Source of the DNA: Lacticaseibacillus manihotivorans DSM 13343 = JCM 12514
GTDB lineage: Bacteria; Bacillota; Bacilli; Lactobacillales; Lactobacillaceae
Reading direction: 5' to 3'
Assembly: GCF_001435035.1 (NCBI RefSeq)
Contig: NZ_AZEU01000134.1
Span: 27,436 to 91,435 of the forward strand
Length of the DNA stretch: 64,000 bases
Below, piece by piece: positions 43,988 through 53,730 of the stretch. The notes beneath the pieces are model-generated. The model saw only the letters and a list, made by a program, of their open reading frames with translations, was not told where the DNA came from and made no database searches. Positions within the stretch are counted from its first letter, which is position 1. Each line of letters begins with the position of its first letter. The translations under genes and the position numbers were made by a program.

Positions 43988-44806
43988 ATGGACTTACTTA
44001 TAGAAAAGCTTGACGGTAGCCGGTACTACCTGAGCCAATATAAGGTGCTTGTCACTGACTTCGAGGAGTCCGCACCGTCAGTCACTCGAAACAGCAAGCA
44101 GCTCGATCAGCGAAACGGGAACATTGATTTTGGAGGTTGGCATACCGATAAAACAATCAACATCACCGGTTACTATCGTGCTGACGACATAGACGAGGAA
44201 GAAACGCTTCGTGAGAAGCTGTATGCGCTACTTTCTGACCCTGACGGGTATTACATCACCCAGCTCAAAACAACGCCAAGTGTGGCGATGGAAAGACCGG
44301 GTGAGACGTCTGGAGGATATTACGACAAGCTTGGCAACTATCCATCACATAAGCGGTTCCTTGTCTACACGGAAGCGCCTGAAATGGAGCTTGTCGGTAA
44401 CGTCAATGGGACACTCTTGTATAAACTAACTGCTGAATTCAAGACGATGAAGTTACCTTACGGTGAAACACCACCGGCAGATATTGATGTTAGCATCAAC
44501 GTTCCATACCGAGGGACGGTCCCATGTAATCAGCTCGAGCAAGGGTTCACTGTCCAATTCACTGCAACTGGTTCAGCATCTTCACTGTCGTTCAAAATAG
44601 ATGACACTGAGCTGACATACAATGGTACTGTTGCCGCTGGTGACGTGTTTATGTTTAGCGGCTTTAGCTACACTCAAAACGGACTAAGTATCGTCAGCAA
44701 GACGAACAAGGCCTATTTTATTTTGCAGCCGGACAAGCCAAATAAAATCACTTGCAACGTGCATGGTACAGTCAAGATCCTTGGTTTCCAAAATCTATAC
44801 GCATAG
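43988..44806 (+). CDS. Distal tail protein (Dit)
   Basis: 272 residues behind TTGGAGGGTAG. N-terminal siphovirus tail domain (VTDFEESAPSVTRNSKQLDQRNGNIDFGGW-like region) typical of Dit proteins. It forms the hub between tail tube and baseplate, directly after the tape measure as expected. Confidence 0.9.
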   Translation: MDLLIEKLDGSRYYLSQYKVLVTDFEESAPSVTRNSKQLDQRNGNIDFGGWHTDKTINITGYYRADDIDEEETLREKLYALLSDPDGYYITQLKTTPSVAMERPGETSGGYYDKLGNYPSHKRFLVYTEAPEMELVGNVNGTLLYKLTAEFKTMKLPYGETPPADIDVSINVPYRGTVPCNQLEQGFTVQFTATGSASSLSFKIDDTELTYNGTVAAGDVFMFSGFSYTQNGLSIVSKTNKAYFILQPDKPNKITCNVHGTVKILGFQNLYA

Positions 44807-44818
44807 GAGGCGTGATTA

Positions 44819-46906
44819 TTGATTACATTCACAGACGTTGAGAATAATGAATATCAAGCCCAGTGCGAGATTGAGAAAACCGATGCGGTGAATGGTGAGA
44901 AGTCATTATCTGGGACAATCTATTTTGGACAAGATGTTAAGGCAAACATCGCCAAAGGCTGGACGCTATCGTTCCTTGATGAGGACTATGTTGTTGTCAC
45001 ATACACGAAGAATGACAAAGATAATACCGTTACATTCAGCGCGGTTCAGGCGTTCTTTTACAAGCTGAGTAAGACTGCATTCTACGAAACATGGAACGGC
45101 TCGCACCCATTATCAAGTTATCTTGATGCTTTGTTTTCTGGCACTGGTTACACGTATGACAATACAGCCTCGGTTGCTGCTTTTGAAAAGCAGGATTGGG
45201 GCATGAGTGATCGTCTGTCACTGTTCAATGACATCATAGGCCAAGCAAACGTTGAGTTCTATGTTGATGGTAAGACGGTTCATGTCGTGCCAGCTATGGG
45301 GTCTGATCTTTCTACAATCGTTCGCAAAAAGTTTAATCTGGACACAGCAGAGATTCAGACCGATAACACAAGCTTTGCTACCTATGGCCGCGGATATGGT
45401 GCATACAGCAAACCAAACGACACCACAAGTAAGCGCCTGACAGTCGAGTATAAGTCCCCGTTGTATGACTACTATTATCCAAAGTTTGGCGCAATTGAAG
45501 CTGTTCCGGTTGCTGATGAGCGCTATACGGTTACTGACAACTTGCTTGCGGCTGTGAAAGAAAAAGTAGACAAGAGCTGGGCAATCTCACTCACCATAAA
45601 TCTTGTTGATCTGCAATCTGTCGGCTATAAATATGCGATGGCAAACCCTGGCGATTACATCACAGTGATTGATGAGAGTCTTAATTTCAGTGATAAAGTC
45701 CGGATCATCAAAGTAACCAGCGATTACGATATTCGAGGCACACGAACAAAAACGGAGGTTGAATGCGGTAGCCTGTCATTCGCTGAACAGCAGAAGACAT
45801 CACAATCAACTCTATCTAACGTAGCCGCTGGCAAGATTCCAGTTCCCAATGAATGGTTAACGTCGCAAGTGCAGTTAGCTACTAACAGCTTGCTTGATGC
45901 TAGAACGGAGCTTAACTTTACCGACCAGGGAATCATTGCGGTTGACAAGTCAGATGCGAACAAAGTCGTGATCCTAAACAGTGCTGGCGTTGGTGTATCA
46001 ACAGATGGAGGCAAAACTTTCAAAAGCGCTATCACTGCTGATGGTGTCGTTGCTGACCGGCTATATGGAAATCTGATTAAAGGGATCACATTCGAAACAG
46101 CGGGTGAGAATGGCTCCAAAATTCGCATTGAGAATGGGGTAGCCAGTTTTTATAACGGGTCTAGTCTTATGGGCGACCTAGGTACAACCAAAAATGCTTC
46201 TACAGGGGCCCCCAATGGGGTTGCGCTGTTCAACTACCCTGGATATATTTTGAGCCTTAACCAAGCCGGTTCTGATGGCAAGAGCGTGCCTGTTTTTCAA
46301 ATACCAGCTGAGTCAACGTCAAGCAACCCAGTATACAATCTATATGGTCGTCTTAAGAGTAGCTTGAAGTTTAACATCAGTACAGGCGCATGGATAACGA
46401 ACAATGGCAAAATCGAATTATCGGCTGATGACACAAACAATCAATTCGAAGTTAATCCGAATGGTGCCGCAGTGTTAGGAAATTTCACGGTTTACAATGG
46501 TTCGAAAAACGCCGCTCAAGTAACACGAGACGGGATTAGGCTAACGCCAGCATACGAGCTGGCAGAAAACTATGTCGGCGATATTGGTGAGAGCAAAACG
46601 GGCGATAATAAAACGGTGCGAGTGGACGTTGATCCGCTCGTTTTTGATTTGATTAACACGGATAAGCCTTACCAAGTTTTCTTGACAGCTTACAGTGACG
46701 CGCAATTCTGGATTTCTGAACGTGGCAAGGATTACTTCATCGTTTCATCAAACAGCCCTGATTCATCGTTTGGGTGGGAACTCAAAGGTAAGCGCCGAGG
46801 ATTTGAGGATCAGCGCCTCGTTGATACAAAAGACACCTATGAAGATTTGGAAAAAATGGAAGGATTGATACAAAATGGCAATCAGAACGTACAAAGTAAC
46901 TCTTGA
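44819..46906 (+). CDS. Tail-associated protein (Tal / prophage endopeptidase tail family)
   Basis: 695 residues starting at TTG 44819 behind AGGAGGCGTG. The N-terminal ~380 residues match the Tal hub domain (EYQAQCEIEKTDAVNGEKSL, AVQAFFYKLSKTAFYETW). The C-terminal half is beta-rich with a phage tail-fibre-like VLNSAGVGVSTDGGKTFK segment. It overlaps the next gene by 32 bases. No clear peptidase active site was recognised. Confidence 0.88.
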   Translation: MITFTDVENNEYQAQCEIEKTDAVNGEKSLSGTIYFGQDVKANIAKGWTLSFLDEDYVVVTYTKNDKDNTVTFSAVQAFFYKLSKTAFYETWNGSHPLSSYLDALFSGTGYTYDNTASVAAFEKQDWGMSDRLSLFNDIIGQANVEFYVDGKTVHVVPAMGSDLSTIVRKKFNLDTAEIQTDNTSFATYGRGYGAYSKPNDTTSKRLTVEYKSPLYDYYYPKFGAIEAVPVADERYTVTDNLLAAVKEKVDKSWAISLTINLVDLQSVGYKYAMANPGDYITVIDESLNFSDKVRIIKVTSDYDIRGTRTKTEVECGSLSFAEQQKTSQSTLSNVAAGKIPVPNEWLTSQVQLATNSLLDARTELNFTDQGIIAVDKSDANKVVILNSAGVGVSTDGGKTFKSAITADGVVADRLYGNLIKGITFETAGENGSKIRIENGVASFYNGSSLMGDLGTTKNASTGAPNGVALFNYPGYILSLNQAGSDGKSVPVFQIPAESTSSNPVYNLYGRLKSSLKFNISTGAWITNNGKIELSADDTNNQFEVNPNGAAVLGNFTVYNGSKNAAQVTRDGIRLTPAYELAENYVGDIGESKTGDNKTVRVDVDPLVFDLINTDKPYQVFLTAYSDAQFWISERGKDYFIVSSNSPDSSFGWELKGKRRGFEDQRLVDTKDTYEDLEKMEGLIQNGNQNVQSNS

Positions 46907-49826
46907 TTCAAAGAATACCATCGCACCTGAGCCTGTATATTTGCGGCAAGGGGACAAAACCGGCGCCGTGGTGATTGATGCCACACTGATGGACAACGGC
47001 TCTCCGGTATCGCTTAGCGGACTTACACCAATGTTCAAAGCGGATACGGCTGACGGGCAGGCCGTAATCGCTGATAGCACCGGATTCACGGTGACTGATT
47101 CTGCCAATGGGAAGTTCACCTATCAAGTCCCCAACGCGTTATCGGCTATACCAGGTAAAATTACAACAGCCTATTTCAGCTTATCCGATGCTGATGGTTC
47201 GGAGTCAACATTTGACGTGGCTTTTATCATCAAGGCCGCCGTTGATATTAGTCAAGCACAGGCTGATGACTACATCACGATCATTGATGGCACACTCAAC
47301 TCCCTTCAGAAAAAAATCGATGACATGAATATCGACATTAAAACTGTTTTGAATGCATATAATCAGGGAGATTTCTACAATAAATCCGAGACTGATAAAA
47401 AAGACGCGATCACCCTATCAAGTGCCGAGAAATACGCAGACTCGGGCGATGCTGATGCATTGCATAATGCCAAAGACTACACGGACAATTCGATTTCTGG
47501 GATTGTGGCGTTGCCTGAGACTTTCGCCAATTTAGCGGCGATTCAAGCTAAGTACCCAAACGGGAAAAATGGTTTGATGATAGCGGCTGACAATGGGCAC
47601 AAGTATATTTGGGCAAATAACGTATGGACTGATGCAGGCATATATCAGAGCGTGGGGATTGCAGATGGCACGGTGACCAAAACTAAACTGAATGATGAAC
47701 TTACTACAAACCTGTCAAATCTGAATAAAGGGATAGTAAATGAATCTATTATTGATGGGCTCGAAACTTTCTCTGGTTATATAAATGCATCCGGAGAAAT
47801 TGTTCCAGGTGATGTTAATTATGTATACACGAATATGCTCGATGCCATTCCAGGTACGGTAATTGATTATAAATTACACGGTCAAAACATTGTCACGAGT
47901 ATTTCATTTTTCGATGATGCAATGATCCCATTGTTATCGGTTGTGTTCGATCAAAGCAATTTACTTGTGTTGACAACAGGTACGGTTACCGCACCGAAAA
48001 GAACAAGGTACGTGCGGTATTGTTGGGCAAAATCAGCAGGTGATACATTATTTTCTGATAATATAATCACAACACCATTTGACACACTAAAACGCATCGC
48101 TGAAACAAACGTTACTTTAGACGAAAGGACACTATGGGCTACTAATTTATGTGAATCGCCAACAAGTATTGGTTATATCGGAACAAATGGGTTAGTAGTC
48201 AACACAACTGATACCAACTGGGTGTACACTGATTTCGAAGCAATTGACCCATCGTACGCTATTGCGTATAAAGTATACGGACACGAAAAAATTGGATCAA
48301 TAAATTTTTATGACGAGAATAGGATTTTCATCAGCACAACATCTGCTATTAATACGCATACGCCAATCGCGTCAGATACTATTCCAATACCACTAACCGC
48401 CGCTTTCATCCGACTTTCATTCGCTTCACCCATCGCATATCCTGATAAAATAAGTAGTGCTGTCTATTATGTTGATGTGAAATCGGATTTGGATGTTGTG
48501 AAACAAAACGTTGCCGATTTACAATCCGTGCCATGTACGAAGTCACCTATGCCCCACATTGCACCTTATAAATTATATACCGTGTGTAATGATATTATCG
48601 CTTCGGCTAAAGGGCACAACCGAAACTACTCCGCAGCTATTTATCTTGACCATTTATTCAAAGGATTGACAAGCGAAAAACACATTCGGTTTGGGAACAA
48701 CTCGGATAAAGTTGTGTTTAATGCCCCAATTGTTGTGACGGATTCAAATGAACTATCTCCTGCGGTTACCTATAATAGTGGTGTCAATGTATTGGAAACC
48801 ACCAAGAGCGTAACAATCACAGGAAATGATATAGTGGATAGCAGTTTTAATGTTGTCCATGCGTCAACGCTTAATTCCGTGACTGCTAACGTAAAACCGA
48901 GAGTATTATGTATTGGTGATAGCATAACATACGCTGAATTGGCACAGATAAACGATGATAACCATCTTCAAAATTGGGCTTATCATTTGATTGCGAAAGA
49001 ATTTTTCATGAAAGATCACATTGATGCTGGTTCGGGGCATGAATGTTTATTCTTAGGACAATTCAAAAAAACAAGAACCATGAATTATAAGGATGTGGAA
49101 TATCCGGTAACTACGCATCACGAGGGCATTCGTGGGATCTCGTTATCCAGTTATCTTAACGGTGGAGTGGCTGCATTTAAGAGTGATACAACACTCAAAT
49201 TCAGTATTGACGCTTGGCTTGCTAAATATCGGACAATGGACGACACAGGAACTCGATTGACATTAGGAAGCGGAACAGGATCATTAATCACATCGGGTAA
49301 TTTAAATGAGATTGATGTATGTACACCAACGCATGTATTAATCATGTTGGGTGCAAATGGGGGTGGTACACTTGCTCAATACCAAGAGTTGGTGAATATC
49401 ATCAAAACAGAGTACCCAAATATGATTATTGGTATCACGTTATCAGATGCAGCAGGGACTTTTTTCCCATCGTTACATCCTAATTTTAGCGAGAAAACGA
49501 CAATATGGAACGATACCGGCGCACAAGGAAGCAGACATAACCAACAGTATGATCTTGTATCTATGCTACAAACTGAGTACGGAAATGCAACAAGCGAAGC
49601 AAACGGAATCTACTTCCTACCATTTTATTTTGTTCAACCTACCGCTGAAAGTGTATCAATGCGAAGGGTTGATTTACCTGATGCAAATATCGAATTGACA
49701 GCAGACAATTTATACAACGATGCTTATGGTTGGCACGCAAGTACCCATGTCAATGGTATTGGACACATTAACTGGGGGTATCAGTTGTATAGTTGGTTGA
49801 AATATACAATCGCAAAAGGCTTGTAG
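46875..49826 (+). CDS. Baseplate/receptor-binding protein with BppU N-terminus and SGNH hydrolase domain
   Basis: 983 residues. Residues 1-~150 match the BppU N-terminal baseplate domain (LRQGDKTGAVVIDATLMDNG, VAFIIKAAVDISQAQADDYI). After a linker and beta-rich middle, residues ~670-983 form an SGNH/GDSL hydrolase: VLCIGDSIT with Ser near 683, HVLIMLGANGGG with Asn, and THVNGIGHINWGY with His near 958-964. Such domains remove acyl groups from surface polysaccharide and can help receptor recognition. DNA after ~47700 is more AT-rich than the rest of the tail genes, suggesting exchange of the receptor-binding part. Confidence 0.87.
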   Translation: MAIRTYKVTLDSKNTIAPEPVYLRQGDKTGAVVIDATLMDNGSPVSLSGLTPMFKADTADGQAVIADSTGFTVTDSANGKFTYQVPNALSAIPGKITTAYFSLSDADGSESTFDVAFIIKAAVDISQAQADDYITIIDGTLNSLQKKIDDMNIDIKTVLNAYNQGDFYNKSETDKKDAITLSSAEKYADSGDADALHNAKDYTDNSISGIVALPETFANLAAIQAKYPNGKNGLMIAADNGHKYIWANNVWTDAGIYQSVGIADGTVTKTKLNDELTTNLSNLNKGIVNESIIDGLETFSGYINASGEIVPGDVNYVYTNMLDAIPGTVIDYKLHGQNIVTSISFFDDAMIPLLSVVFDQSNLLVLTTGTVTAPKRTRYVRYCWAKSAGDTLFSDNIITTPFDTLKRIAETNVTLDERTLWATNLCESPTSIGYIGTNGLVVNTTDTNWVYTDFEAIDPSYAIAYKVYGHEKIGSINFYDENRIFISTTSAINTHTPIASDTIPIPLTAAFIRLSFASPIAYPDKISSAVYYVDVKSDLDVVKQNVADLQSVPCTKSPMPHIAPYKLYTVCNDIIASAKGHNRNYSAAIYLDHLFKGLTSEKHIRFGNNSDKVVFNAPIVVTDSNELSPAVTYNSGVNVLETTKSVTITGNDIVDSSFNVVHASTLNSVTANVKPRVLCIGDSITYAELAQINDDNHLQNWAYHLIAKEFFMKDHIDAGSGHECLFLGQFKKTRTMNYKDVEYPVTTHHEGIRGISLSSYLNGGVAAFKSDTTLKFSIDAWLAKYRTMDDTGTRLTLGSGTGSLITSGNLNEIDVCTPTHVLIMLGANGGGTLAQYQELVNIIKTEYPNMIIGITLSDAAGTFFPSLHPNFSEKTTIWNDTGAQGSRHNQQYDLVSMLQTEYGNATSEANGIYFLPFYFVQPTAESVSMRRVDLPDANIELTADNLYNDAYGWHASTHVNGIGHINWGYQLYSWLKYTIAKGL

Positions 49827-50048
49827 ATGCAAACTGCGAAGTAGCGCTATTTAAAGTTTTAAGAAACTGCGCGGTAAAAGAAATTTAATATTAAACGTTG
49901 GCGGGTAAAGTCTTTAACAAGATTTCGATATTAAGAATGTAAGGTTTTCAGCTCCATTTATATTAATTAATATTGTAGGTATTGGCATGATGATGATTGG
50001 GGAAGTCTGTTTGTCGTAATCGGTATTTTTTAAAGGAAGTGAGAAAGT
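49827..50048. other. AT-rich gap before the lysis genes
   Basis: 222 bases, AT-rich, with no convincing gene. It may be the remnant of a small tail gene of the XkdX type often found here. GGAAGTGAG at its end is the binding site for the next gene. Confidence 0.4.
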
Positions 50049-50348
50049 GTGGATTTTAAGAGTTGGTTAGACATTTTTGTAGAGTTGGGCGGTGGGGCTT
50101 TGTTTGGTTGGATTTTAAGCCAGTTTCAGACACATCGAAAACACGGAAAGGCGATTGATGCTGGGCTTGTCGGATTGCTTCATCACGAGGTTTACATGAT
50201 GTGCAACCACCATATCGAAACCGGTTATATCAGCACTGATGACTTAGACGATTTAAACTACCTTTTCCGCAGTTACAAAGCGTTAGGCGGAAACGGAACG
50301 GGAGAAGCACTATACAACAAGGTTTTACAACTTAAAATTAAAAATTGA
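50049..50348 (+). CDS. Putative holin-like or lysis-associated protein
   Basis: 99 residues starting at GTG behind AAAGGAAGTGAG. One N-terminal hydrophobic segment (WLDIFVELGGGALFGWILSQF), then a soluble region with DDLNYLFRSYKALGGNGTGE. It precedes holin and endolysin; found as an accessory in such cassettes. Function inferred from place. Confidence 0.65.
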   Translation: MDFKSWLDIFVELGGGALFGWILSQFQTHRKHGKAIDAGLVGLLHHEVYMMCNHHIETGYISTDDLDDLNYLFRSYKALGGNGTGEALYNKVLQLKIKN

Positions 50349-50362
50349 AAGGAAGGTTTAAC

Positions 50363-50632
50363 ATGAAGATTAATTGGAAAGTACGATTGCTGAGTGTCAA
50401 ATTCTGGCTGGCTTTAGTTCCGGCTATTTTATTGCTTGCGCAAGCTGTGGCTGCGCCTTTTGGTTATAAGTGGGACTTCGCGAACCTGGGCACGCAACTG
50501 ACCGGCATCGTCAATGCGGTATTCGCAGTGCTGTCAATTCTTGGTGTGGTCACTGACCCGACTACTGCCGGAGTGACTGACAGTGCCCAGGCACTGACTT
50601 ACACCACACCTAAGAAGGAGGAAGAAAAATGA
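50363..50632 (+). CDS. Phage holin (phi LC3 family)
   Basis: 89 residues from ATG 50363 behind AAAGGAAGG. The LC3-type holin pattern is clear: MKINWKVRLLSVKFWLALVP, two membrane segments (PAILLLAQAVAAPF, VFAVLSILGVVTDPTT) and a charged C-terminus KKEEEK. It permeabilises the membrane for the endolysin; its stop overlaps the endolysin start. Confidence 0.93.
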   Translation: MKINWKVRLLSVKFWLALVPAILLLAQAVAAPFGYKWDFANLGTQLTGIVNAVFAVLSILGVVTDPTTAGVTDSAQALTYTTPKKEEEK

Positions 50633-51657
50633 GTTACACTATTGATACTACTTACGCGCTTTCTAATAGTGAGGGTTCGTCACAACGCACTACCGGTAAG
50701 ATGATCGTGTTTCACTCGACAGCTAACCTAGATGCATCAGCCAAGAACAACGCGGCCTTTGAAAAGCGTACGTGGTCAAGCAATGAAGCATACGTTCATT
50801 TCATTGCCGGTGATGGTATTGTTTATTCTGTTGGCAGTGTTGGCTACGTTGCTTGGGGTGCTGGCCAAACAGCTAACGCGATCGCGCCTGTGCAAATCGA
50901 AATGGAAGAATCAAGCGACAGGGCCAAACAATTGCGCATCTACAACACGACGATTGAACTGATCCGCGACATGTGCAAAAAGTTGGGCATCGCGTACACA
51001 TTCGAGGCCAATTCGTACACGGGAGTACAAACACATCGCCATATCGCTCAGATGAATGGTGAAACAAGTCATACCGACCCGTGGGCACCACTGGCACGTA
51101 TCGGCAAGAGTAAAGGCCAAGTAGCCGCCGACATCAAGAATGGGGTTGGTAAGGTTACGGCGACGACTGCACCAGCTCAGACGCCGGCTAAACAAGCAGC
51201 TACTAAAGGCGCCGTGCTTACTAATGTGACTTACGATTTGCACCAGCTCAATGGTACTTGGTTAGGCGAAGTCACCAACTTTAGCAGTGATCCGGTAAAT
51301 GGCTTCGCGGGCAACCCGAATCATGCTCATGATGCTCTGGTTGTCAAAGTCAATCATGGTAGCGTCAAGTATCGCGTCCACACCTCTCAAGATGGCTGGC
51401 TTCCATATGTTACCGGATACGATCGGCGCAATGCTGCTAACGGGTTCGCTGGTATCATGGGCCACGCTATTGACGGCGTACAGATTTACTACACCACGCC
51501 CGCTGGCGAAACGTTCCAGCAAGCTTACTACCGATCCCAAACAACGAAGCGCGCTGGTTGGCTTCCAGCAGTTCGTGATGACACCGACTTTGCGGGTATG
51601 CTTGGCGAGCCATTGGATCGCTTGCAGATTAAGATTGGGACGGCTAACCCGTTCTAG
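50629..51657 (+). CDS. Endolysin, N-acetylmuramoyl-L-alanine amidase
   Basis: 342 residues. N-terminal amidase_2 domain with zinc ligand His29 (KMIVFHSTANLD), a second region THRHIAQ and the late ligand in HTDPWAPL. A Thr/Ala/Pro-rich linker (~172-190) follows. The C-terminal part has two copies of a wall-binding repeat (NGFAGNPNHAHDALVVKV and NGFAGIMGHAIDGVQIYY). It cuts the bond between muramic acid and the stem peptide. Starts in an ATGA overlap with the holin gene. Confidence 0.94.
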   Translation: MSYTIDTTYALSNSEGSSQRTTGKMIVFHSTANLDASAKNNAAFEKRTWSSNEAYVHFIAGDGIVYSVGSVGYVAWGAGQTANAIAPVQIEMEESSDRAKQLRIYNTTIELIRDMCKKLGIAYTFEANSYTGVQTHRHIAQMNGETSHTDPWAPLARIGKSKGQVAADIKNGVGKVTATTAPAQTPAKQAATKGAVLTNVTYDLHQLNGTWLGEVTNFSSDPVNGFAGNPNHAHDALVVKVNHGSVKYRVHTSQDGWLPYVTGYDRRNAANGFAGIMGHAIDGVQIYYTTPAGETFQQAYYRSQTTKRAGWLPAVRDDTDFAGMLGEPLDRLQIKIGTANPF

Positions 51658-51666
51658 CTCATCACT

Positions 51667-51700
51667 GCCTCACTCTGCTAACGCGGGGTGGGGCTTTTTT
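51667..51700 (+). terminator. Terminator of the late operon
   Basis: A 9-bp stem with G-U pairs (51667-51675 with 51686-51694), then six T. It lies 9 bases after the endolysin stop. Confidence 0.85.
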
Positions 51701-51706
51701 GATTGC

Positions 51707-51732
51707 AAAAAAATAAGCCCCAGATCGGGACT
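51707..51732 (-). terminator. Minus-strand terminator of the gene next to attR
   Basis: On the minus strand: AGTCCC, a 5-base loop, GGGGCT, then TTATTTTTTT. It overlaps the end of the minus-strand gene at 51731. Confidence 0.7.
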
Positions 51733-51937
51733 AGGCAACGCATTTTGGAACGCTATTAGATAGTAGGCTTTGTTCGTCAGGCGTCAGTGGCCGACCAATC
51801 ACGCGGGGGAGGTCGTCGAGCAGCTTATCTGGCTCAAGATAACCGATTGTGGATGAGCCAAGACACAATTTCACCCAGCCACCACGAATTGATGCACGTT
51901 TGATTTGATAGTTACCGATTTTGATTGGTAGCTTCAT
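51731..51937 (-). CDS. Small reversed gene beside attR (possible moron)
   Basis: 68 residues from ATG at 51937 behind GAGGTGATCAAG on its strand. Starts MKLPIKIGNYQIKRASIRGG; no signal peptide or membrane segment. It reads opposite to the late operon, has its own terminator and sits ~130 bases inside attR. This is the pattern of a gene expressed from the prophage. The family is not recognised. Confidence 0.7.
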   Translation of the reverse strand: MKLPIKIGNYQIKRASIRGGWVKLCLGSSTIGYLEPDKLLDDLPRVIGRPLTPDEQSLLSNSVPKCVA

Positions 51938-52012
51938 CTTGATCACCTCGAAGTCATTATACAAACATGTGTTCGTAAAAACAAGATGGAAGCGTAACTT
52001 TCAACAGGATGT

Positions 52013-52028
52013 GGTACGGATGCGGTAC
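52013..52028. repeat. GGTAC repeat pair near attR, candidate integrase arm sites
   Basis: GGTAC at 52013 and 52024, 11 bases apart. The pair at 15308/15319 near attL has the same spacing, and both ends share CGGTACAACGG. Confidence 0.55.
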
Positions 52029-52064
52029 AACGGGCTCTGGACGTTGATATGCCGCGGAAGCGAA

Positions 52065-52077
52065 CTTCTTGCCCGCA
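52065..52077 (+). repeat. attR core (13 bp)
   Basis: CTTCTTGCCCGCA, identical to the tRNA-Leu 3' end. The phage side (GCCGCGGAAG before it) partly imitates the tRNA T-arm region as well. Confidence 0.9.
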
Positions 52078-52092
52078 TCAGCACCACATCGA

Positions 52093-52125
52093 CTCTCGAT
52101 CAGAAATGGTCGAGGGTATTTTTTT
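52093..52125 (+). terminator. Original tRNA-Leu terminator, displaced by the prophage
   Basis: A 9-bp stem with G-U pairs (52093-52101 with 52108-52116), a 6-base loop, then TATTTTTTT. It begins 16 bases after attR, where the tRNA gene would end without the prophage. Confidence 0.8.
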
Positions 52126-52148
52126 ACATTTTTTTGCTGAGCACCAAA

Positions 52149-52177
52149 TTGGCATCCCTTGCCGCCAATGTTATATC
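52149..52177 (+). promoter_or_regulatory. Promoter of csbD
   Basis: TTGGCA at 52149-52154, a 17-base spacer, and TATATC at 52172-52177, 20 bases before the start codon. Confidence 0.55.
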
Positions 52178-52196
52178 CTTAAATTAAGGAGGTGAC

Positions 52197-52397
52197 ATGA
52201 TGACAGATTTGAAATCAACGAAGGACAAGGCCTTGGGCAAGATCGAAGAAACCACCGGTAAGTTGCTGAAGGATGACGAAATGGAAGCCAAAGGCAAAGC
52301 CAAGCAGCTCAAAAGCGAAGCGGAAGCTAAAGTTGACGAAGCGAAGGATAAAGTCCTCAAAAAGGTCAATGACGAAATTGACAAGCACAAAAAGTGA
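52197..52397 (+). CDS. csbD: CsbD family stress protein
   Basis: 66 residues behind TTAAGGAGGTGAC (ATG 52197 or 52200). The Lys/Glu/Asp-rich helical sequence with KDKALGKIEETTGKLLKDDE and AKGKAKQLKSEAEAKVDEAKD is the CsbD pattern. These small cytosolic proteins are usually induced by general stress; the molecular role is unknown. Confidence 0.88.
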   Translation: MMTDLKSTKDKALGKIEETTGKLLKDDEMEAKGKAKQLKSEAEAKVDEAKDKVLKKVNDEIDKHKK

Positions 52398-52445
52398 CAT
52401 CAATGAGGCGCAAATCACTGCGGCCTGATGGGTTTGAACAACAAA

Positions 52446-52483
52446 AAATGAGGCTGTCGTCAAAAAGGCGACAGCCTCATTTT
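52446..52483. terminator. Bidirectional terminator between csbD and the LacI gene
   Basis: A perfect GAGGCTGTCG/CGACAGCCTC stem extended by A/T pairs, with A-rich and T-rich flanks, so it can serve both convergent genes. Confidence 0.88.
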
Positions 52484-52485
52484 CT

Positions 52486-53535
<1,050 letters not shown>

Positions 53536-53544
53536 TTAGCACAT

Positions 53545-53561
53545 TAGTAAATTATTTACTA
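53545..53561. promoter_or_regulatory. Perfect palindrome upstream of the LacI gene
   Basis: TAGTAAAT-T-ATTTACTA, 8-bp arms around one central base, 58 bases before the regulator start. Its GTAAA/TTTAC halves resemble LacI-family operators; probably autoregulatory. Confidence 0.55.
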
Positions 53562-53644
53562 GCCTTAACGCCTTGATCGCACAGACTTTTCAAATTAATT
53601 TTAGCAATTGAATTAATACATAACTAAATAATTTTAGAAAATAG

Positions 53645-53674
53645 TTTACAACTATGCCGGGATGGTGCTACACT
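53645..53674 (+). promoter_or_regulatory. Promoter of the sugar ABC/GH42 operon
   Basis: TTTACA at 53645-53650, an 18-base spacer, and TACACT at 53669-53674. Confidence 0.6.
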
Positions 53675-53682
53675 ACAAATGT

Positions 53683-53696
53683 AGTAAGCGGTTACA
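53683..53696. promoter_or_regulatory. cre/LacI-type operator
   Basis: AGTAAGCGGTTACA matches 13 of 14 positions of the catabolite-response consensus TGWAANCGNTNWCA and has GTAA/TTAC half-sites of LacI operators. It lies just downstream of the -10 box, a place where bound CcpA or LacI-type protein would block transcription. Confidence 0.75.
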
Positions 53697-53730
53697 CATA
53701 TTCGTCGGCAATTATGAAAGGGGAAAAATT

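Larger units (their letters stand above)
15177..52077. mobile_element. Integrated siphovirus-type prophage, about 36.9 kb
   Basis: Bounded by a 13-bp direct repeat (15177-15189 and 52065-52077), of which the left copy is the tRNA-Leu 3' end. It contains integrase, repressor/Cro pair, recombination and replication genes, late regulator, terminase, head, tail and lysis genes in canonical order. All core structural genes are open, so it may be inducible. Structure and replication genes are of the type seen in Lactobacillus casei-group siphophages. Confidence 0.95.
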
